DNA from: a bacterium UBA2219
GTDB lineage: Bacteria > Desulfobacterota > Deferrimicrobia > Deferrimicrobiales > Deferrimicrobiaceae
Assembly: GCA_002327765.1 (NCBI GenBank)
Contig: DCUH01000067.1
Location: forward strand, 19,737-40,271
DNA length: 20,535 nt
Direction of reading: 5' to 3'
Positions 1 to 6,229 of this stretch are shown piece after piece; the stretch's first letter is position 1; each line of letters starts with the position of its first letter. A model generated the notes under the pieces. That model was given only the letters and a program-made list of their open reading frames with translations, did no database searches and was not told where the DNA came from. The position numbers and the translations under genes are program-made.

Positions 1-1
1 C

Positions 2-118
2 GTCTGGGAGCACGCGTATTACCTCAAGTACCAGAACCGGCGTCCGGAGTACGTCGATGCGTGGTGGAACACCGTCGACTGGGCGCAGGTCGAGGAGAAT
101 TACCGCCAGGCAAGATAG
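2..118 (+). CDS. Superoxide dismutase (Fe/Mn), C-terminal 38 residues only
   Basis: The reading frame enters from the left edge and ends at TAG. The visible tail begins VWEHAYYLKYQNRRPEY and continues through WWNTVDW. WEHAYY is the family signature that carries the last metal-binding His of iron/manganese superoxide dismutases, and the downstream Trp-rich stretch also fits the family C-terminus. The enzyme dismutates superoxide to oxygen and hydrogen peroxide. The start, the other metal ligands and the residues that separate Fe from Mn forms lie outside the window, so the metal cannot be assigned. A strong GC hairpin follows 7 bases after the stop, so this is probably the end of a transcript. 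Confidence 0.93.
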   Translation, partial: VWEHAYYLKYQNRRPEYVDAWWNTVDWAQVEENYRQAR

Positions 119-125
119 CGGATTA

Positions 126-158
126 GGGCCGGCCCCGGCGGGAAGCCGGGGCCGGCCC
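126..158. terminator. Perfect 14-bp GC hairpin after the SOD gene
   Basis: GGGCCGGCCCCGGC (126-139) pairs perfectly with GCCGGGGCCGGCCC (145-158) across the loop GGGAA. No T tract follows on either strand, so it is not a classical intrinsic terminator. It lies between the converging SOD and ygbA genes and probably ends or protects both messages. The fold is directly visible; the role is inferred. Confidence 0.6.
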
Positions 159-166
159 GCGCCGGG

Positions 167-520
167 TCACACCCCGGCGGGCTTCTTCAAGGAAGATCGA
201 CCGCCCCTCATGCCGTGGAGGAAATGGAAGAGAGAGAGTATCGGGTGGCGCCAAGCCATGCGGGGACCTGCGTACCGCATGACCTTCTTCATCTCCTCCC
301 GCATCCCCGGCTTGAAGCAATGCGTGGCGCAGTCGGCGCAGGTCGGCTTGTCCGCGCGGTACGGACAGCGCTCGACGCGCCGCTTTGCGTATTCCCATAG
401 CCCGCCGCATATTTCGCAGAGCCCGTCGCCGGCCCCGTGATGTTCCCGGCAATAGATGCCGATCATCACGCGGACGGTCTCAAGCTCCCGTGCGATGCGG
501 CGTTGCGCCGGGCCGGCCAT
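167..520 (-). CDS. ygbA: YgbA / nitrous-oxide-stimulated-promoter family protein
   Basis: A 117-residue protein matching the YgbA_NO family (nitrous oxide-stimulated promoter family), named for E. coli ygbA, an NO-responsive, NsrR-regulated gene. The whole family pattern is present: basic N-terminus, LETVRVMIGIYCREHH, Cys at about 24, 35, 38, 52, 61, 64 and 68 (including CEIC and TCADCATHC), then MREEMKKVMRYAGPRM and a hydrophobic HPILSLFHFL tail. The seven Cys suggest a zinc or Fe-S site, but the biochemical role is not established. The ATG at 520 is chosen because it follows the stop of the upstream OmpA-like gene by one base (TAGCATG), which implies translational coupling; longer versions would overlap that gene. 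The nearby SOD, ferritin-like and cytochrome bd genes fit a redox or nitrosative-stress setting. Confidence 0.85.
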   Translation of the reverse strand: MAGPAQRRIARELETVRVMIGIYCREHHGAGDGLCEICGGLWEYAKRRVERCPYRADKPTCADCATHCFKPGMREEMKKVMRYAGPRMAWRHPILSLFHFLHGMRGGRSSLKKPAGV

Positions 521-521
521 G

Positions 522-1373
522 CTACTGGGCCACCAGCTCCACCCGCCGGTTCTTCGCGCGCCCCTCCTCGGTCGTATTGGATGCCGCGGGGGCCGCGGGA
601 CCGGTGCCGAAGGGCGTAAGTCGGGAGGCGGCGACTCCATGCCTTTTCACCAGGGCGCCGACGACCGCCGACGCGCGCGCCAGGGACAGCTTCACGTTGG
701 AATCGAAGCCGCCCACGTTGTCGGTGTGGCCCACCACGTAAAGCTTGAGTTTCGCGTCGTTCTTCAGCAGCCTGGCGATTTCCCCGATGGCCGTTTCCGA
801 CTCCGGCTTGACCTCGGACCTGCCGGTGTCGAAATAGATCCCGTACACGGCCGCCTTGCCGGTCTGCCGGATGTTCACGGCCAGGCTTTCGGCGTTGGCG
901 ACGACCTCCTGGCTCATGGCCTTCTTTTCGACGACATGCACCTTGTACATGCCGTTGTCGACCGCCTCCACCGCGGCCCACGCCTCCGAGCCGCCCTTGA
1001 CTATCTTGAGGGTGATGTACTGGGCCCCGCCGTCTTCGTATTCGTACACGGTCTGCCCGCCGGCCGACTGCGCCGCGTTTTTGTAATTCCGGGTGATCTG
1101 GAGCCCGCTGGGGACCTTGATCCCTTCCTTGGCGTAGTAGTCCACGTAAAGATGGCGCCCTTCCACCGGCCGGGACTTGCCGGGTCCGACCGTGAACTGG
1201 TACCGGTCGAAATCCAGCTCCTGGTGGTTGTATATGTAGAAGCCCGGCATGCGGGTGAACAGGGCGGGGTCCTTTCCCCCCGCCTTGTCCTGCGGATCCC
1301 CCGCGGCAAGCGCGGTGTGCGCGAGGGCGGCGCACAGAACGAGGATCGCAAGTGCCTTGATTCGATACGACAT
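522..1373 (-). CDS. OmpA-family envelope protein (DUF4892-like N-terminus)
   Basis: A 283-residue secreted protein. Residues 1-23 form a signal peptide (basic start, Leu/Ala-rich core, ALA-AG cleavage site). The middle (about 45-160, with DFDRYQF, VEGRHLYVDYY and ITRNYKNA) resembles the DUF4892-type domain found in front of OmpA modules. The C-terminus (about 178-280) is a peptidoglycan-binding OmpA domain with IYFDTGRSEVKPES, VVGHTDNVGG, LSLARASAV and NRRVEL. The predicted place is the periplasm or outer membrane, anchoring to peptidoglycan. The ATG at 1373 has AAGGAGG four bases upstream and sits directly before the signal peptide, so the start is firm. The next gene, ygbA, begins one base after its stop. 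The specific ligand or partner is unknown. Confidence 0.88.
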   Translation of the reverse strand: MSYRIKALAILVLCAALAHTALAAGDPQDKAGGKDPALFTRMPGFYIYNHQELDFDRYQFTVGPGKSRPVEGRHLYVDYYAKEGIKVPSGLQITRNYKNAAQSAGGQTVYEYEDGGAQYITLKIVKGGSEAWAAVEAVDNGMYKVHVVEKKAMSQEVVANAESLAVNIRQTGKAAVYGIYFDTGRSEVKPESETAIGEIARLLKNDAKLKLYVVGHTDNVGGFDSNVKLSLARASAVVGALVKRHGVAASRLTPFGTGPAAPAASNTTEEGRAKNRRVELVAQ

Positions 1374-1506
1374 CGTGCCTCCTTGTACGCAGGGATCGGC
1401 CTGCGGGGTTTCGGATCGCGGGTCCATCGACGCCGGCGCGCCCCGGCAAAGTCGATTTCCCGCAAAGTCTATCCGACTCCCGCGCCCCCGGCAATCGGGG
1501 CCGCCC
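1374..1506. other. Upstream region of the OmpA-like gene with a short direct repeat
   Basis: This 133-bp stretch separates the OmpA-like gene (minus) from the first recognisable codons of the kinase remnant (plus). It carries the AAGGAGG ribosome binding site of the OmpA-like gene. It also holds two direct copies of GCAAAGTC at 1446-1453 and 1462-1469, 16 bases apart, a spacing that would put both on one DNA face if they bind a regulator. I could not place a convincing -35/-10 pair. The left breakpoint of the kinase remnant falls at its right end. Confidence 0.35.
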
Positions 1507-2478
1507 GGCGACCGCGCCCGGGACCTGGTCCGGCAGCTTCCGGCCTTTTCCCGGAAGCAGACGCTGGAATTCCGGCCCGTGGACCTCGACGAGACGGTCA
1601 AGGGTTTCGAAAAGCTGCTATGGCGCACCCTGCCCGAGGATATCCGCATCGAGCTCGAACTGGCGACGGGGATCCCCCGGGTCGACGCGGACGTCGGCCA
1701 GATCGAGCAGATCCTCATGAACCTCGCCGTGAACGCCGCCGATGCCATGCCGAACGGCGGCAGCCTGACCATCGAAACCGCCGTGACGGAACCGGACGAG
1801 GCGCAGGCGGCGTCGCGGCAGGGGGCGAGGCCGGGCCGGCACGTCAGGCTGGCCGTCCGGGACACCGGCTGCGGCATGGACAAGGAGACCCTGGACCAGA
1901 TCTTCGAGCCGTTCTTCTCCACCAAGGGCGAGCGCGGAACCGGCTTGGGGCTGGCCACGGTGTACGGCATCGTCCAGCAGCACGGCGGCGACATCTGGGT
2001 GGACAGCGCGCCCGGGATGGGGGCGGCATTCAATATTTATCTTCCCGTCGCCGGAAACTCGCCGGCGGCGGAAAGGGAAACCCGGGCGGAAACGGTCGAC
2101 CTGAAGGGCAGGGAAACCATACTGTTGGTGGAGGACAACGACCAGGTCCGAAACTTGGCCCGGGAGATCCTCAAGCGGCAGGGGTACACGATCCTGGAGG
2201 CGAGGGACGGCCGCGAGGCGCTGGCCCTGGCGACTTCCCGCGAAGGCCCCCTGCACCTTCTGCTGACCGACGTGGTCCTGCCCGGGATGAACGGCAGGGA
2301 GCTCTACGACGAGGCGGTCCGGCTCCACCCGGAGCTCAGGGTCCTGTACATGTCCGGCTACTCGGAGGACGTCATCGCCCACCGGGGGGTGCTGGACGAA
2401 GGGGTCCGCTTCATCCAGAAGCCGTTCTCCGTGCAGGGGCTGGCGGCCAGGATCCGGGAGGCCCTGGAGCGGACCTGA
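1507..2478 (+). pseudogene. 5'-truncated hybrid histidine kinase (ATPase + receiver)
   Basis: Family similarity starts abruptly at GDRARDLVRQLPAFSRKQ, the second helix of a HisKA domain. The H-box with its phosphoacceptor His and any sensor region are missing. The rest is intact: HATPase_c with N-box NLAVNAADAMPNGG, DTGCGM, FEPFFSTKGERGTGLGLATVYG and HGGDIWV; then a receiver with LVEDND, phospho-Asp in LLLTDVVLPGMNG, YMSGYSED and FIQKPF. The open frame extends left to 1249, but that part runs antisense to the OmpA-like signal peptide and has no kinase character. No ATG with a ribosome binding site lies near the breakpoint; an in-frame GTG at 1579 lacks a clear one. Most likely this is the remnant of a larger kinase lost by deletion. 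A short functional ATPase-receiver protein or an assembly join cannot be ruled out. Confidence 0.8.
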
Positions 2479-2483
2479 CAAAG

Positions 2484-2505
2484 GGCCCGGCAAAGGGCCT
2501 ATTTT
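2484..2505 (+). terminator. Weak terminator-like hairpin after the kinase remnant
   Basis: GGCCC (2484-2488) pairs with GGGCC (2495-2499) across GGCAAA, followed by TATTTT. The stem is only 5 bp, and the structure overlaps the stop codon of the converging ferritin-like gene. Confidence 0.35.
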
Positions 2506-2801
2506 GACTTGCCGATCTCCTCCTCGACTTCCCTGGCCCCTTCCGCGTAGAGCTTCTCCTCGTCCGGGGCCAGCTCGTACAGGAGCCGCAGGAACTCGCC
2601 CGCGTGGACGCGCTCCTCGTCCGCGATGTCCTTGAGGACTTCGACGGCCAGCTTGTTGTCGGTCGATTCGGCGAGCTGCATGTAGAGCTGCACCGCCTCG
2701 TATTCCGCGGCGATCATGAACCGTATCGCACGGACGAGCTCCTCGTGCGTCAGCTTCCGGCCGTTCGCCAGCCCCGAAAAGGGCGACCCGAATTCCGGCA
2801 T
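2499..2801 (-). CDS. Small ferritin-like / rubrerythrin-family protein
   Basis: A 100-residue all-helical protein. EELVRAIRFMIAAEYEAVQLYMQLAE (residues 20-45, here described as helix 1) carries Glu33, and the second helix DIADEERVHAGEFLRLL carries the E-x-x-H iron motif at Glu63/His66. Half of a four-helix bundle is present, so a dimer would be needed to build a di-iron site. This is the short ferritin-like class that also occurs as encapsulin cargo or fused to encapsulins in some thermophiles, but no encapsulin gene is in the window. Likely roles are iron oxidation/storage or peroxide handling. The ATG at 2801 has AAAGGAGG seven bases upstream. A good sigma-70 promoter lies just upstream (2839-2867). 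Confidence 0.85.
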   Translation of the reverse strand: MPEFGSPFSGLANGRKLTHEELVRAIRFMIAAEYEAVQLYMQLAESTDNKLAVEVLKDIADEERVHAGEFLRLLYELAPDEEKLYAEGAREVEEEIGKSK

Positions 2802-2838
2802 GGCGGTCCTCCTTTCCCGTTCCGTCGTTCTTCAGACG

Positions 2839-2867
2839 ATTAACGCGGTAAAATCGATGCTTGTCAA
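2839..2867 (-). promoter_or_regulatory. Sigma-70 promoter of the ferritin-like gene
   Basis: Reading the minus strand, a perfect -35 TTGACA (2867-2862) is followed by a 17-base spacer and -10 GTTAAT (2844-2839). The transcript would start near 2832 and give a leader of about 30 bases that contains the AAAGGAGG site. The box occupies the region upstream of the divergent Fe-S gene. Confidence 0.6.
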
Positions 2868-2896
2868 CCCGAGGATCGAAAAAGGCGGAAGCGAAC

Positions 2897-3610
2897 ATGA
2901 GAGACCCGAGGAGCGAAACGCCCGGCCCGGCGGCTGCCGTCCCCGCCTGGCTCGTCGAATGGATGGTGGCGCACGGCATCTCCCTTTGGGGGGCGGCGGA
3001 CCTCCGGGAGTTCCCGACGCCGGCGGACGCGACGGGGGGCAGGTTCCCCCGCGCCGTGTCCTTCGCGGTCCGGATGGACCCCGGGATCATGCGGAGCATC
3101 CGGAACGGCCCCAATCGGGCATACGCCGACGAATACGCCGGGGTGAACGACCGCATCAACGCGTTGTCCGCGGCCCTGGAGGGCGAGATCCGGGGGCAGG
3201 GATTCCGCGCCCTAGCGCTCGCGGCCTCGGAACGGACGGACGAGGAGAACATCCGGGGGGATTTCCCCCACAAGACCGCGGCGACGAGGGCGGGGCTGGG
3301 ATGGATCGGCCGCCACTGCCAGCTCGTCACGCGCCCGTTCGGCCCGTGGGTCCGGCTGGGGACCGTCTTCACCGACCTTCCGCTTCCGTGCGGGCCGGCG
3401 GTGGAGGAAGGTTCCTGCGGCGGCTGCGCCCGGTGCGTCGAGGCGTGCCCCGCGAAGGCCTTGACGGGCAACGGATGGAGCCCGGGGGCGCCGCGCGAGG
3501 AGCTGCTGGACGCCCGGGCATGCGACGCGTGGAAGAAGGAGCATTACCGGCAATACCACGGCGGGCACAACTGCGGGATCTGTTCCGCGGCTTGTCCGTT
3601 CGGCCGCTGA
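2897..3610 (+). CDS. Short QueG-like double [4Fe-4S] protein
   Basis: A 237-residue cytosolic protein related to epoxyqueuosine reductase. It has an N-terminal substrate/corrinoid-type domain (about 20-150; KTAATRAGLGWIGRHCQLVT is the QueG-like hallmark) and a C-terminal double-cluster region: C174-x2-C177-x2-C180-x3-C184-P, lone C209, and C226-x2-C229-x3-C233-P at the extreme end. Full-length QueG is longer and continues into further C-terminal sequence, so this is the short family usually annotated only as a 4Fe-4S double-cluster protein. A tRNA role is therefore not assured; corrinoid or other redox chemistry is equally possible. The ATG at 2897 is preferred over the in-frame TTG at 2861, because the latter overlaps the -35 box of the divergent gene; the upstream AAAGGCGG is a modest ribosome binding site. 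Its stop is 5 bases from that of the converging activator gene. Confidence 0.8.
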   Translation: MRDPRSETPGPAAAVPAWLVEWMVAHGISLWGAADLREFPTPADATGGRFPRAVSFAVRMDPGIMRSIRNGPNRAYADEYAGVNDRINALSAALEGEIRGQGFRALALAASERTDEENIRGDFPHKTAATRAGLGWIGRHCQLVTRPFGPWVRLGTVFTDLPLPCGPAVEEGSCGGCARCVEACPAKALTGNGWSPGAPREELLDARACDAWKKEHYRQYHGGHNCGICSAACPFGR

Positions 3611-3615
3611 CCCCT

Positions 3616-5502
3616 TCAGCCGGTTTTCCCCCGGGCCAGGCGCATGGTCCTGCGCCAGAGGGTGGAGCGGTGGACGCCGAGCATCTCGGCGGCCCGCCCG
3701 ACCTTCCCCCCGGCCCGGGCCATGGCGCGCTCGATCTCCTCCATCCCCGGCGGGCCGCTTCGCGCCGCCGCCGCCGATTCCCGGTATTCCAGGAGGTGGC
3801 CAAGGAACGCGGCGTCTACGGTCCGGCCGGTGCGCACCACGCTCAGCCGCTCGCAGAGGTTCCGAAGCTCCCGGACGTTCCCGGGCCACGGGTACTGGGT
3901 GAGGAAGGGGGGAGCGTCCTCGGAAAAGACGAACCGGCGGCGGTCCCGCGGGAAGAGCGTGTCGAGGAAGTGCCACATCAGCGGCATGATGTCGTCGCGC
4001 CGTTCCCGAAGGGGGGGGATGAACAGGCTGAGCACGTTCAGCCTCCAGAAGAGGTCCCTCCGGAAATGCCCTTCCTCCACGTGGCGATGCAGGTCCCGGT
4101 TCGTCGCGCACAGGACGCGGACGTCGACCGGGATCACGCGGTCGTGGCCCAGGCGGCTCACCTCGCGCTCCTGCAGGATGCGGAGCAGCCGGCCCTGCAG
4201 GCTCAACGGGATCTCCGATATCTCGTCGAGGAAGATCGTGCCCCGGTGCGCCAGCTCGAAAAGCCCCGGCTTCCCCTTCCTCCGGGCCCCCGTGAAGGCC
4301 CCCTCCACGTATCCGAAGAGCTCGCTCTCCAGGAGCGCCTCCGGGAGAGCGGCGCAGTTCACGGCGACGAAGGGGCCGTTGCTCCGGTTTCCCGCCGTGT
4401 GGATGCTCTGCGCGAAGAGCTCCTTCCCCACGCCCGTCTCCCCGTGGATCAGCACGGTCGCGTCCACCCGGGCGAACTGCCTTGCCGTGTCGACCGCCTC
4501 CGTCAGCTGGGAGCTGCTCCCGTAGATGTCCACGAAGCGGAACTTCGCGACGTGCCCCTGGCTGTAGATCTCCCGGCGGACCTGCTCCTCCATGGACTGG
4601 ATCTTCGTGATGTCCTGGAAGGTGGCCACGGCGCCGACGACCTCTCCCCGGACGCGGATCGGGATCCGGTTCACCAGGATCCTGGAATGGCCGACGTCGA
4701 CGAACTCGCCGACGTCCTGGCTGCCTTTCTGAAGGGCGTCCCGGAAGCTGATCGACGGGATGACGCGATCGGCGGGGCTGCCCAGGGCTTCCCCCTGGGG
4801 AATGCCCGTAACCGCCTGGGCGACCGGGTTGAAGATCGTGATCTTGCCCTCCCGGTCCACCGCGATGATCCCCTCGTACGTGTAATCCAGCATCGCCTTG
4901 AGCTCGTTGTTCCGGCGTGCCTCGAGCCGGCGCGCATAAACGATGCGCTTGGCCTCCTCCAGGGCGAGCCGTATCGAAGCCTCGCCCGATCCCAGGAGGA
5001 CGGCGGGCACCCCCCGCTCCCTGGCGATCCGGGTCGTGATAGCCCCGCCGAGGACGACCCGGGCGCCGTTGCGGATCGCCTTTTCCACGAGGCGGGGGGC
5101 ATCCTTTTCCGAGGAGAGGTTGTGGCAGGCCAGGTTGAGGTTGAGGAAGGGAAGGAAATCCTGCAGGTTTTCGATCATGTTGGGAAAGGCCACGACGGCC
5201 ATAGCGGGGTTGTCCGACCGGACCTCGTTTTTCGCCCGGGCCAGGGCCGAGACGATGTCGGCGCTGGTCAAGTGGATCTCGACGATCGGGGTCTTGATCC
5301 CCGACTTCCTCACGAGCATCGCCGTCCCGCCGCGCGCGACGAAGACTTCCGCCCCCTGGCTCTCGAGCCGCCGGGCGAGCGACACGGCTTCCGCCAGCAG
5401 CGCCTCGACGACCTCCACCTTGTCTTTCCCCGAAACGGACGGGAGAATCCGGCGGTACTCGTCGGCCACGGACCGGTCCGGGGCGATGAACACGATGTTC
5501 AT
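3616..5502 (-). CDS. PrpR-type sigma-54-dependent activator (PrpR_N-PAS-AAA+-Fis)
   Basis: A 628-residue bacterial enhancer-binding protein. Residues about 10-195 form a PrpR_N sensory domain (VFVARGGTAMLVRK, TPIVEIHLTSADI, VVLGGAITTRIARERGVPAVLL). A PAS domain follows (about 205-310; LDYTYEGIIAVDREGKITIFN). The AAA+ domain has Walker A GETGVGKE (354-361), the sigma-54 contact loop GAFTGA (401-406), Walker B GTIFLDEI and PWPGNVREL. A Fis-type helix-turn-helix closes the protein (VGRAAEMLGVHRSTLWRR). In PrpR itself the N-terminal domain binds 2-methylcitrate; here it probably senses a related carboxylate or pathway intermediate. The divergent gap to the TTT operon contains repeat elements and a -24/-12 promoter, so that operon is the obvious target. 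ATG 5502 has GGAAAGGA upstream; in-frame codons further left lack such a site. Confidence 0.93.
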   Translation of the reverse strand: MNIVFIAPDRSVADEYRRILPSVSGKDKVEVVEALLAEAVSLARRLESQGAEVFVARGGTAMLVRKSGIKTPIVEIHLTSADIVSALARAKNEVRSDNPAMAVVAFPNMIENLQDFLPFLNLNLACHNLSSEKDAPRLVEKAIRNGARVVLGGAITTRIARERGVPAVLLGSGEASIRLALEEAKRIVYARRLEARRNNELKAMLDYTYEGIIAVDREGKITIFNPVAQAVTGIPQGEALGSPADRVIPSISFRDALQKGSQDVGEFVDVGHSRILVNRIPIRVRGEVVGAVATFQDITKIQSMEEQVRREIYSQGHVAKFRFVDIYGSSSQLTEAVDTARQFARVDATVLIHGETGVGKELFAQSIHTAGNRSNGPFVAVNCAALPEALLESELFGYVEGAFTGARRKGKPGLFELAHRGTIFLDEISEIPLSLQGRLLRILQEREVSRLGHDRVIPVDVRVLCATNRDLHRHVEEGHFRRDLFWRLNVLSLFIPPLRERRDDIMPLMWHFLDTLFPRDRRRFVFSEDAPPFLTQYPWPGNVRELRNLCERLSVVRTGRTVDAAFLGHLLEYRESAAAARSGPPGMEEIERAMARAGGKVGRAAEMLGVHRSTLWRRTMRLARGKTG

Positions 5503-5520
5503 TAGGTTTCCTTTCCGAAG

Positions 5521-5571
5521 ATGTTGCAGAATGTAGCACTCGTCGCGCAACGTGGCAACAACATGCAACAT
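5521..5571. promoter_or_regulatory. GTTGC/GCAAC repeat cluster, putative upstream activator sites
   Basis: ATGTTGCA (5521-5528) is the exact reverse complement of TGCAACAT (5564-5571). Between them lie two further GCAAC copies at 5547-5551 and 5555-5559, and a related ATGTAGCA at 5531-5538. The cluster is about 80-130 bp upstream of the -24 element, a normal enhancer distance for a sigma-54 activator, and close to the activator's own start codon. Binding by the PrpR-type protein is inferred. An AT-rich stretch (5572-5640) between cluster and promoter could supply DNA bending. Confidence 0.55.
5530..5558 (-). promoter_or_regulatory. Possible sigma-70 promoter of the activator gene
   Basis: On the minus strand TTGCCA (5558-5553), a 17-base spacer and TACATT (5535-5530) give a modest promoter. 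It lies inside the repeat cluster, so the activator could repress or tune its own expression. Only 4 of 6 bases match at -10, so the call is tentative. Confidence 0.35.
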
Positions 5572-5652
5572 AATATGGTGTTTTTGAGGGTTTTTGTGAT
5601 GAAATATTCAATGATTCCGTACAATTAAGAAAACAGCCCTCGGGCGCTATTT

Positions 5653-5668
5653 TGGCACGACAGTTGAA
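5653..5668 (+). promoter_or_regulatory. Sigma-54 (-24/-12) promoter of the TTT operon
   Basis: TGGCACG-ACAG-TTGAA matches the consensus TGGCACG-N4-TTGCA except for A in place of the C at -12. The invariant GG (5654-5655) and the G of the -12 element (5666) are in place with correct spacing. Transcription would start near 5678 and leave a leader of about 68 bases before tctB. The divergent neighbour encodes a GAFTGA-type activator, which strengthens the call. Confidence 0.75.
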
Positions 5669-5745
5669 CCGAACCTGTGATACATTTTTCTCCTCGCACA
5701 TAGCCGCGACCTCTTGGTGACAACACGATCCGTCCGGAGGTGCTC

Positions 5746-6228
5746 TTGAAGACGATCAGGCAGGCCGATATCTGGGTTGGCTGTTTCCTCGCGATTGTGG
5801 GGCTCTTGATCGTCTATGCCGCTTCGAACATACGGATCGGAGTGGAGCGGGCCCTTTCCCCCCGCTTCTTCCCCTCCGTCCTCGGCTGGACGATTTTGCT
5901 CTGCGGCGCGGGGCTCGCCCTCAAGTCCTGGCGCCTCACGGTGGAGGACATCAAGATCCAATGGCCGGACCGCCAGGGATTCCGGGCCATCATGGTCTGC
6001 CTCCTCCTGCTGGCGGCGTACATCGTCCTCATGAAGCCGCTGGGACTTCCCATCGTTACTTTCCTGTACGTCACCGCCAACATCTGGTTCCTGAAACCGG
6101 AGAAGTGGGGGGTGGCGGTCCTGTGCGGAATCGCCGTGGGGGTCATCTCTTACGTCGTGTTCATCCATTACCTCCAGCTGTCGTTCCCGGTAGGTTTCCT
6201 GCTGGAGCAACTCGGACTGGAGGGGTGA
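5746..6228 (+). CDS. tctB: TTT transporter small membrane subunit TctB
   Basis: A 160-residue membrane protein with about four hydrophobic segments (near residues 8-28, 45-60, 80-115 and 123-145), as usual for TctB. With TctA and the periplasmic binding protein TctC it forms a secondary, ion-driven carboxylate importer. Family features include the early segment followed by the SPRFFPSVLGW motif. Start choice: GGAGG (5736-5740) overlaps an in-frame GTG at 5740, so that codon cannot use it; the TTG at 5746 has correct spacing of five bases and gives the N-terminus MKTIRQADIW. The next gene, tctA, begins one base after the stop. It is the first gene of the sigma-54-controlled operon. Confidence 0.88.
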   Translation: MKTIRQADIWVGCFLAIVGLLIVYAASNIRIGVERALSPRFFPSVLGWTILLCGAGLALKSWRLTVEDIKIQWPDRQGFRAIMVCLLLLAAYIVLMKPLGLPIVTFLYVTANIWFLKPEKWGVAVLCGIAVGVISYVVFIHYLQLSFPVGFLLEQLGLEG

Positions 6229-6229
6229 C

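Noticed and set aside
1249..1506. ATG 1249 as the genuine start of the kinase
   Set aside because: Those codons are antisense to the OmpA-like signal peptide and its leader and show no kinase, PAS or membrane features; similarity starts only near 1507.
456..2507. Long plus-strand open frame (683 codons) across the OmpA-like gene and the kinase remnant
   Set aside because: It is antisense to the OmpA-like gene and out of frame with the kinase; the composition is Arg/Gly/Pro-rich with no domain, a high-GC shadow.
2499..2801. Encapsulin cargo system
   Set aside because: The ferritin-like protein resembles cargo-type proteins, but no encapsulin shell gene or cargo-loading tail was found in the window.
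2897..3610. Bona fide epoxyqueuosine reductase QueG
   Set aside because: The cluster motifs match, but the protein ends right after the second cluster and is clearly shorter than QueG, so only a QueG-like call is safe.
2716..5505. Plus-strand open frame of 929 codons
   Set aside because: It runs antisense through the sigma-54 activator and out of frame through the Fe-S gene. No recognisable domain; caused by GC-rich codon use.
3212..5701. Minus-strand open frame of 829 codons
   Set aside because: It is a second frame of the activator gene with low-complexity Gly/Arg/Pro sequence; the correct frame has complete PrpR_N, AAA+ and Fis motifs.
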